40,981 nucleotides of DNA from Myxococcales bacterium (GTDB lineage Bacteria; Myxococcota_A; Polyangia; GCA-2747355). Below are positions 35,407-40,981 of the stretch, piece after piece (the stretch's first letter is position 1; each line of letters opens with the position of its first letter). The DNA lies in contig JAGQIK010000323.1 in assembly GCA_020431405.1 (NCBI GenBank), positions 1-40,981 of the forward strand. The letters run 5' to 3'. The position numbers were made by a program, and so were the translations under genes. The notes below the pieces were generated by a model, which worked only from the letters and a program-made list of their open reading frames with translations, did not search any database and was not told the DNA's origin.

Positions 35407-35421
35407 TGGCACGCATCTTGG
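35407..35421 (+). promoter_or_regulatory. Sigma-54-like -24/-12 promoter element
   Basis: TGGCACG-N4-TTGG matches the consensus TGGCACG-N4-TTGC at every defined position except the last (G for C in the -12 GC). The predicted start of transcription near 35433 would leave almost no leader for the ATG at 35435, and so favours the ATG at 35555 as the translation start. Confidence 0.35.
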
Positions 35422-35554
35422 AGACGGTGGTCGCATGCCTACGGAGTGGCACTTCACCTTTGACTTGCCCGTCGCATCTCGCGTATTGCAGGAATCGCGG
35501 TCATCGGTGCGCGCCGAAGCTGCCGCTTTTCAGCACACGAGATACGGGACGTCG

Positions 35555-37441
35555 ATGTTCACGCCTACGCCGACGACACCTACTCCATTACCGCCGCCCG
35601 TCAGCGACGAGACGGTGACCGACGTGCGCGCACCCGACCTCGACGATGCAACCCGCCGCGTGTTCTCCGACGATGTCGTGGAGCGCTCGGGGCGAGACGA
35701 AGCCGCGCTCGGACCCGCCGACGAGCTCGACCTCGATCGCGGCTCGCTCTTCGGCGTACACAAGCGGTCGCTGGCGACGAGCTACGATCTCCTCATCGCT
35801 GCCACGGCGGAGGCCGCTGACGGGCCGACCATCGAGCGCTTGATCGAGCGCCACGAGGCACGGACCTACGCAGGTGCGGTGCCGCCGCGATGGGAAGCGA
35901 ACGACCCACACGCCGCGCCAACGCGCGAGCGCCTTGCGGCGGTCGACGACGGACAGCTGGACACGCCCACGCCTCGCGTCAAGCCGCCAGACGACGAGGT
36001 GGACACGGACGAAGAGATCGCGCCGCCACCAGAGACGGCGGCGCCAACGCTCTCCCGGCCGGAAGTCCCAGCGCTTCCTCCGCTGCCCGCGCCAGCGCCG
36101 CCGCCGTTGCCGAGCCTCGTGATGCGAGGGCTACACAGCGGCGGCGTACGCTCGGCAGATGTCGCGGTGGAAGGTGACGACGAGGAGGATTTGATCCTCG
36201 CCGAGGAGGATGCGGCGGAAGGCCCGACGCTGATCAACCACGAGCGTCGCTCGACAGAGGTCGCGATCGTGCCCGGCATGCCGCTGCCGCCGGAGGACGA
36301 ATCGGCGCCGCTTGCAGGGTACGCCCTCGCGCCCGTGCAAGACGACTCGGTACCTTCGCTGGCGTCGCTCCGTCCGCCGATACCGGGCACACCAGCGGGA
36401 CCGCCGCCGACGTTGCTCCCCGATCTCGGCAGCGGCGAGCAGCCGATGCGCATCATCCCACCGGCTCCGTTGGTTCCGATCGGTGCCGTACCGCGGGCGG
36501 CGCACTCGAACGCCGGCTCTGCGCGCCGACCGACCAAATCACGGCGCTGGATCTGGATCGCGGCGGCAGGGGCGCTGGTCATCGCAGGCGGCGCGGTCGC
36601 AGGCGCACTGCTGCGGCAAACGTCACGAGCGAAGCCGCCCGAGCATGACGATCTCGTCCACCCGGCGCCCGGCACGAGCGCGATGCGCAGACGCAGCGCC
36701 GCGAGCCCAGCGACGCCTGCCGCCGCGACGGCCGCCGAACGAACCGCACTCGAACCTGTCGCGCCACAGCCCAAGGCTGCCGCGACGCAGAAACTGCCAG
36801 CGGCGCTACCACGAGACGACGAGCCCAGCTCGCCGAGGGCTTCCCTGGACGACGCTCGTCAGCTTCTGCAGCGCGGCCATTTCAAGGCCGCACACGAAGC
36901 GTTCAGTGCCCTGCTCGCCGCACGCGGCAACAACGAGCGCGCGCGCGTCGGCCGCGCGCGAGCCGCCGTAGAGCTCGACCTCCCGGAGCCGCTGCTCGGC
37001 CTGGAAGGCTCGAGGCAAACCGACGACGAGGCGCGTCTGCTGCGTGTCCGCATCGCGGTGCGGCGCGCGCTGCGCGACAGCGCCTCGGCTCCGCTGGCGA
37101 TGCACATGCTGGAAGGGCTGCCGCAGAGCCTGCGCCGCCGGCCGCGCGCTCGTCTCTGGCGTGGCCAGCTCCTCGCGGCGACCGGCCGCCAGCGTGCCGC
37201 ACGCTCGACGCTTACTGGGCTGCTCGTCGGGCGACGACGGCTTCGCACTGGCCGGACGCGTTTCGACACCATCGTCGCGCTGTCTCGAGTCCAGCTCGCG
37301 CTGGGTTACAAACCAGCCGCCAAGGCGCTCGCGCAGCGCGCGCTAGTCGTCGCCAAGCAGCTAGCGCTCGCTCCGCAGCTCGTGCGCCGCGCCGAAGCGC
37401 AGCTTCAGCGCAGCGAGCGCTCTACTCGTCTTCATCCGTAG
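35555..37441 (+). CDS. Pro-rich single-TM protein with C-terminal TPR-like helices
   Basis: From the ATG at 35555 this is 628 residues; the frame is open from an ATG at 35435 (668 residues). I prefer 35555 because a sigma-54-like element ends at 35421, but the choice is uncertain. The cytoplasmic part is acidic and Pro-rich (LPPLPAPAPPPLPSL), one membrane helix is at about 330-352 (RWIWIAAAGALVIAGGAVAGALL region), then an Ala/Pro/Thr linker and TPR-like helices from about 430 (ARQLLQRGHFKAAHEAFSAL). This layout resembles myxobacterial membrane proteins with a kinase- or FHA-binding cytoplasmic tail, but no such domain is visible. Its last 20 bases overlap the PolX gene end. Confidence 0.7.
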   Translation: MFTPTPTTPTPLPPPVSDETVTDVRAPDLDDATRRVFSDDVVERSGRDEAALGPADELDLDRGSLFGVHKRSLATSYDLLIAATAEAADGPTIERLIERHEARTYAGAVPPRWEANDPHAAPTRERLAAVDDGQLDTPTPRVKPPDDEVDTDEEIAPPPETAAPTLSRPEVPALPPLPAPAPPPLPSLVMRGLHSGGVRSADVAVEGDDEEDLILAEEDAAEGPTLINHERRSTEVAIVPGMPLPPEDESAPLAGYALAPVQDDSVPSLASLRPPIPGTPAGPPPTLLPDLGSGEQPMRIIPPAPLVPIGAVPRAAHSNAGSARRPTKSRRWIWIAAAGALVIAGGAVAGALLRQTSRAKPPEHDDLVHPAPGTSAMRRRSAASPATPAAATAAERTALEPVAPQPKAAATQKLPAALPRDDEPSSPRASLDDARQLLQRGHFKAAHEAFSALLAARGNNERARVGRARAAVELDLPEPLLGLEGSRQTDDEARLLRVRIAVRRALRDSASAPLAMHMLEGLPQSLRRRPRARLWRGQLLAATGRQRAARSTLTGLLVGRRRLRTGRTRFDTIVALSRVQLALGYKPAAKALAQRALVVAKQLALAPQLVRRAEAQLQRSERSTRLHP

Positions 37442-39497
37442 CAGCGTCGGTCGAGGCTGCACCGCCGCCGGCCATTGCCTCGCCAAAGGCGCCGAGCGCC
37501 GCCACAGGGTCCATGCTGCTGACCATCAGCCCGAACGCCTCTTGCAGCGGGTTGGTCGACCGCCGTGCGAGCGCCGCAAAGAGCGCTCCGTCCTGTTCGC
37601 CGCGCAAAAAGCCCTCGATGCGTTGGCGCACGTGGTCAGGCAAGGGACGCTGATCGAGCGCGCTGGCGAGCTCTACGTCGAGGTCGCCCGCGTCTGGCGT
37701 CGAGATGCGCGGCTCGCTGCGCTGCTCGGAGCTGTCGATGCCCGGCGGCGCATCGCTCGCCGACACGATCACCGTTCGCGCGAAACCCGCGAAGCCGAAA
37801 CGGGCCAAGCGTGCCGCACGCCATTCTAGTAGCTCGCGCGCCGAGCGTGTGTTCAGGACGTCGCCCGCTTCCAGCCAGCCGCGCCGCGCGGTCCACACGC
37901 CATAGCGCTGCTGGGCAAGCTCGGCGACGCTGTGCGCGTCCGAGCTGACGACGATCGGGGCGCCGAGCTCCTTGGCCTGCCGGCACTCGACGCCGTCGAG
38001 GTCGAGCCGTCCGGGGTTGCCGTTGCACTCGAGCGCGACGCCCGCCTGCCGCGCCGCGACGAGCACGGCCTCGAGATCGATCTGCGACGGATCCCGCTGG
38101 CAGAGCCGGCGCCCCGTCGGGTGGCCGATACAGTCCACCACCCCGCTCTCGATGGCCCGAATCACCCGTCGCGTCATGAGCGACATCGGCTGATCGAGCT
38201 CGGCGTGCACGCTGGCGACCACCCAGTCGAGCTCGGCCAACGTTGCCGGGTCGAGGTCGAGCTCGCCGTCGGGCATGATGTCGACCTCGATGCCCGCCAG
38301 CACGGTGATCCCCATCTCGCGCCCCATGGCTCGAATGGCGCTCGCCTGTTCGCGCAAGCGGCGCTCGTCGAGGCCGTTGGCCAGCCCCATCGCCTTGGAG
38401 TGATCCGTGATGGCGATGTACTCGTGTCCCAGCGTCCGTGCCCGTTCAGCCATCTCGCGGATGCTGTTGGCTCCGTCGCTGGCCACCGTGTGCATGTGCA
38501 GGTCACCCCGCAGCTGCGACGCCTCGAGAAGCTGAGGTAGCCTGCCTCGCTCCGCTGCTTCGATCTCTCCCGAGTCTTCGCGCAGCTCGGGCGCAATGTA
38601 GGCGAGCCCTACCGCTGCAAAGAGCTCCTCCTCGCTCGCTCCACCGATGCGTCGCTCGTCGTCGCGCGTATAGACGCCGTGCTCGCTGATCTTGAGCCCC
38701 ATGCGATCGGCTCGAAGACGGACAGCGATGTTGTGCAGCTGAGATCCCGTGAAGTAGTGCAAAGCGGCGCCATACTCGTGAGGCGGCAGCACCACCAGGT
38801 CGACCTGCTGTCCCGAACGCAACCGAATCGCCGAGAACGTCGAGCCATCGCGCACCACCGCTCCCGCCTGCGGCAGCGTGAGAAAACGCGCCATCACCGG
38901 CCCCGGGTCTTCTGACATCACGAGCACGTCGAGGTCACCAATGGTCGGGCTTCGTCGCCGCGCGCTGCCCGCTACCACCGCCCGTTCGACCCCCGAGATC
39001 TCGGCCAACGCTTCGGCCACGGCCTCCGCACGCCGCAGCGACTCCGCCAGCGGTACTCGCCCGACGCGTGCACGGTAGGCCTCGATCGCCCGCAGCAGGC
39101 TCTCGGCCGTGGTCTCGCCCAGGCCCGGCAAGCGGGCGAGCATGCCACTGCGTGCTGCCCACTCCAGCTCCTCGACCGTGCCCACCCTCAGGTGCTGGTA
39201 GATCAGTCGAATACGCTTGGGCCCCAAGCCTTCGATAGAGAGCATGTCGCGCAGCCCCGGAGGCAGCACGGCCCGGAGCTCGCGGTGGTCCTTGCACGTG
39301 CCGGAGCGCAGTATCTCCTTGATGCGGTGCTCACCGCCCTCACCGATCCCTGGAACGGCACGCAGCTGGCCGCGAGTGAGCATGCGCGGCAGCGGATGCG
39401 GCAGGTTGTCGATCGCCTTGCCGATTCGCCTGAACGCCCGCGCGCGAAAATCCTCGCCGCCTTTGATCTGCAGCAGGTCGGCCATCTCGAAGAACAC
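37422..39497 (-). CDS. polX: DNA polymerase X / PHP phosphoesterase (PolX), with C-terminal tail
   Basis: This 691-residue protein has, in order, the PolX helix-hairpin-helix region, a polymerase domain with GSARRRSPTIGDLDVLV (metal Asp188 and Asp190, third Asp in QVDLVV), and a PHP domain beginning DLHMHT (Asp332, His334, His336) with further metal ligands (ITDHS, GIEVDI, SSDAHS). It fills gaps and trims 3' ends in DNA repair. From about residue 570 there is a non-PolX tail of about 120 residues ending in a helical, acidic segment. The GTG at 39497 is the only canonical start, yet the upstream in-frame bases encode SNKDVSAV, which fits the conserved PolX N-terminus. The 3' end overlaps the opposing gene by 20 bp. 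Confidence 0.87.
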   Translation of the reverse strand: MFFEMADLLQIKGGEDFRARAFRRIGKAIDNLPHPLPRMLTRGQLRAVPGIGEGGEHRIKEILRSGTCKDHRELRAVLPPGLRDMLSIEGLGPKRIRLIYQHLRVGTVEELEWAARSGMLARLPGLGETTAESLLRAIEAYRARVGRVPLAESLRRAEAVAEALAEISGVERAVVAGSARRRSPTIGDLDVLVMSEDPGPVMARFLTLPQAGAVVRDGSTFSAIRLRSGQQVDLVVLPPHEYGAALHYFTGSQLHNIAVRLRADRMGLKISEHGVYTRDDERRIGGASEEELFAAVGLAYIAPELREDSGEIEAAERGRLPQLLEASQLRGDLHMHTVASDGANSIREMAERARTLGHEYIAITDHSKAMGLANGLDERRLREQASAIRAMGREMGITVLAGIEVDIMPDGELDLDPATLAELDWVVASVHAELDQPMSLMTRRVIRAIESGVVDCIGHPTGRRLCQRDPSQIDLEAVLVAARQAGVALECNGNPGRLDLDGVECRQAKELGAPIVVSSDAHSVAELAQQRYGVWTARRGWLEAGDVLNTRSARELLEWRAARLARFGFAGFARTVIVSASDAPPGIDSSEQRSEPRISTPDAGDLDVELASALDQRPLPDHVRQRIEGFLRGEQDGALFAALARRSTNPLQEAFGLMVSSMDPVAALGAFGEAMAGGGAASTDAATDEDE

Positions 39498-39592
39498 AGC
39501 CGAGACGTCCTTATTGGAAAGCCTTGTTATCGTTGCGCTCCGTGCAAAGAGGCACGCTACGATAGCCTACCCGAACCCAGAACGAGGCCAAT

Positions 39593-40312
39593 GTGACCAG
39601 CACCGAAAAGATCACCTGGACCATCGACGAGGCCATCTTCGAGGGCCACGCCGTGTGGCGCGGCGACGCCAACCCCAAACCCGCCGTCCTCGTCTGTCAC
39701 ACGTGGGGTGGGCAAAAGGACTTCGAGCGCTCGCGCGCGGCCCACCTTGCCGAGCTCGGCTACGTCGGCATCGCCATCGACGTCTACGGCAAGGGCTGCA
39801 TTGGAGACGACAAGGAGACCTGCCGCGCTCTTATGGAGCCGCTAATGGCAGATCGCGAAAAGCTCCGCCGCCGACTGCACGCGGCGATCGAAGCCGCTCG
39901 GCTCCACCAAGCGGTCGACCCACGACGTGTTGCGGTGATCGGGTTCTGCTTCGGCGGGCTGTGCGCGCTGGATGTCGCCCGAGGGGGACTGGACGTGCTT
40001 GGCGTTGTCGCCTTCCACGGCCTGCTACAGCCGAGCGGCCTCGCATCGCGAAAGGTGAAAGCCAAGGTGCTCGCCCTGCACGGCTACGACGACCCCATGG
40101 CGCCGCCGTCAGCGTTGACAGCCTTCGCCAACGAGATGACGACCGCCGGCGCCGACTGGCAGGTCCATGCCTACGGTGGCACCATGCACGCCTTCACCAA
40201 CCCCATCGCCAACGACCCGAGCTTCGGCACCGTGTACAACCCGATAGCCGAACGCCGCTCGCGTGCCGCCATGGAGCAGTTCCTCGGCGAGATCTTCGGC
40301 TCGACCGACTAG
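39593..40312 (+). CDS. Dienelactone hydrolase family protein
   Basis: This 239-residue alpha/beta hydrolase starts at a GTG. It has the DLH-type triad: Cys nucleophile in GFCFGGL (about residue 122-128), Asp in HGYDDPMAPP and His in GGTMHAFTNP near the C-terminus. The N-terminal strand PAVLVCHTWGGQKDF is also typical. Such enzymes hydrolyse dienelactones in chlorocatechol breakdown, but many members act on unknown esters; no other catechol-pathway genes are nearby. It is divergent from the PolX gene with about 95 bp between them, and faces the rRNA operon terminator. Confidence 0.88.
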   Translation: MTSTEKITWTIDEAIFEGHAVWRGDANPKPAVLVCHTWGGQKDFERSRAAHLAELGYVGIAIDVYGKGCIGDDKETCRALMEPLMADREKLRRRLHAAIEAARLHQAVDPRRVAVIGFCFGGLCALDVARGGLDVLGVVAFHGLLQPSGLASRKVKAKVLALHGYDDPMAPPSALTAFANEMTTAGADWQVHAYGGTMHAFTNPIANDPSFGTVYNPIAERRSRAAMEQFLGEIFGSTD

Positions 40313-40332
40313 TCGCTAGCCCGCCTTCGAGC

Positions 40333-40370
40333 AAAAAAAAGGGCCGCCTCGATTTTCATCGAGGCGGCCC
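40333..40370 (-). terminator. Intrinsic terminator of the rRNA operon
   Basis: A perfect 13-bp stem GGGCCGCCTCGAT (40341-40353) / ATCGAGGCGGCCC (40358-40370) with a 4-base loop is followed, on the minus strand, by eight T residues (A8 at 40333-40340 on the plus strand). It lies directly after the 5S gene, so it stops the rRNA transcript before it meets the dienelactone hydrolase gene. Confidence 0.93.
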
Positions 40371-40376
40371 AAAATC

Positions 40377-40493
40377 CCCGGCAGCGTCCTACTCTCCCAC
40401 ACAGTCGCCCGTGCAGTACCATCGGCGCTGGAGGGCTTAACTGCCGAGTTCGGGATGGAAATCGGGTGTTTCCCCTCCGCCATAGCCGCCGGA
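40377..40493 (-). rRNA. rrf: 5S ribosomal RNA
   Basis: The minus strand reads as a bacterial 5S rRNA of about 117 nt. It starts at the outer helix CCGGCGGC and pairs with GCTGCCGG at the 3' end. It contains the conserved loop region CCCGAACTCGGCAGTTAAG, GCGCCGATGGTACTGC and GTGGGAGAGTAGG. The ends are estimated from helix I and may be off by one or two bases. Confidence 0.95.
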
Positions 40494-40663
40494 AAGCGTG
40501 ATTCTCGAGAAATGAGCCGTCCGTTCGACCGCGCTAGCGGCCGAACTCGCATTGAAGCGAAGCTCTGTAGAGCTCAGCGCGAGCGCTATGAGCTCTAGAC
40601 TGGTTTCGATCCGAAGCCTCTATGCCGAAGCAACGGGAAAAAAGAAACATCGAGTATAAAATA
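40494..40663 (-). other. Spacer between 23S and 5S rRNA
   Basis: About 170 bases separate the two rRNA genes, clearly lower in GC than the rest of the window. They contain small dyads such as AGCTCT-GT-AGAGCT and a near-repeat of CCGC-GCTA-GCGG type that could be RNase processing stems. I see no tRNA and no open reading frame. Confidence 0.7.

Positions 40664-40981
<318 letters not shown>

Larger units (their letters stand above)
35088..35554 (+). other. Long intergenic region, regulatory
   Basis: About 470 bp separate the lamin-tail gene start (35087) from the preferred start of the TPR membrane protein (35555). It holds two identical 8-bp palindromes, a sigma-54-like element and a CGCGC-rich hairpin at about 35382-35400. 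An open frame on the plus strand begins at 35435, so part of the region may be coding. I see no other gene in it. Confidence 0.5.

Noticed and set aside
40494-40663. Possible tRNA in the 23S-5S spacer
   Set aside because: No cloverleaf or CCA-type end was found; only small dyads.

Overview
The window reads as a stretch of chromosome from a high-GC, Gram-negative, predatory- or myxobacteria-like organism (Myxococcota is my best guess, an inference). The reasons are strong G/C third-position bias in every gene, frequent GTG/TTG starts, a soluble eukaryote-like Ser/Thr kinase, many short lipoproteins, a VIT/vWA protein carrying a TonB-C/AgmX-like domain, a second short protein with a similar C-terminal domain, a stand-alone fatty acyl-AMP ligase, and a sterol-type SDR/Rieske pair. 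The right edge is the 3' end of an rRNA operon (23S then 5S, minus strand) with a strong intrinsic terminator.

Layout. 1-5.7 kb: a lipoprotein running off the left edge, an alpha/beta hydrolase, a Ser/Thr kinase, a 163-base fold-back element starting exactly at the kinase stop codon, a small lipoprotein, a Nudix hydrolase, and a coupled SDR reductase plus Rieske oxygenase. 5.7-13.4 kb is an envelope region: a giant VIT-vWA-TonB_C-TPR-DUF2135 protein, a divergent small exported helical-repeat protein (with a 60-bp tandem duplication between them), a membrane-anchored lytic transglycosylase and a POTRA/beta-barrel outer-membrane protein. 13.4-21.2 kb is a run of eight minus-strand genes: CPBP protease, lipoprotein, S2P protease, coiled-coil/TonB_C-like protein, ChaN/Tiki-like lipoprotein, BoxD/PaaZ-type aldehyde dehydrogenase, DUF72 and a MATE transporter. 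21.3-26.7 kb: CCA-adding/HD enzyme, FAAL, a small basic secreted protein and a HEAT-like lipoprotein.

26.7-30.8 kb is a plus-strand cluster: FIST sensor-domain protein, aldo/keto reductase, TerB-like protein, a membrane protein lying in the same frame just behind the TerB stop, and a YbgC thioesterase. 30.8-35.1 kb (minus strand): NHL-repeat lipoprotein, TrpS, DASS-family transporter and lamin-tail lipoprotein. 35.1-40.3 kb: a sigma-54-like promoter with two phased palindromes ahead of a TPR membrane protein, a PolX/PHP DNA polymerase and a dienelactone hydrolase.

The strongest unexplained signal is the element at 1965-2127. Its two arms form 18-bp and 23-bp stems in which every one of the eight non-Watson-Crick positions is a G-U pair if the plus strand is read as RNA, which points to a structured transcript or a mobile fold-back element. 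No phage, CRISPR array, complete insertion sequence or tRNA was seen.
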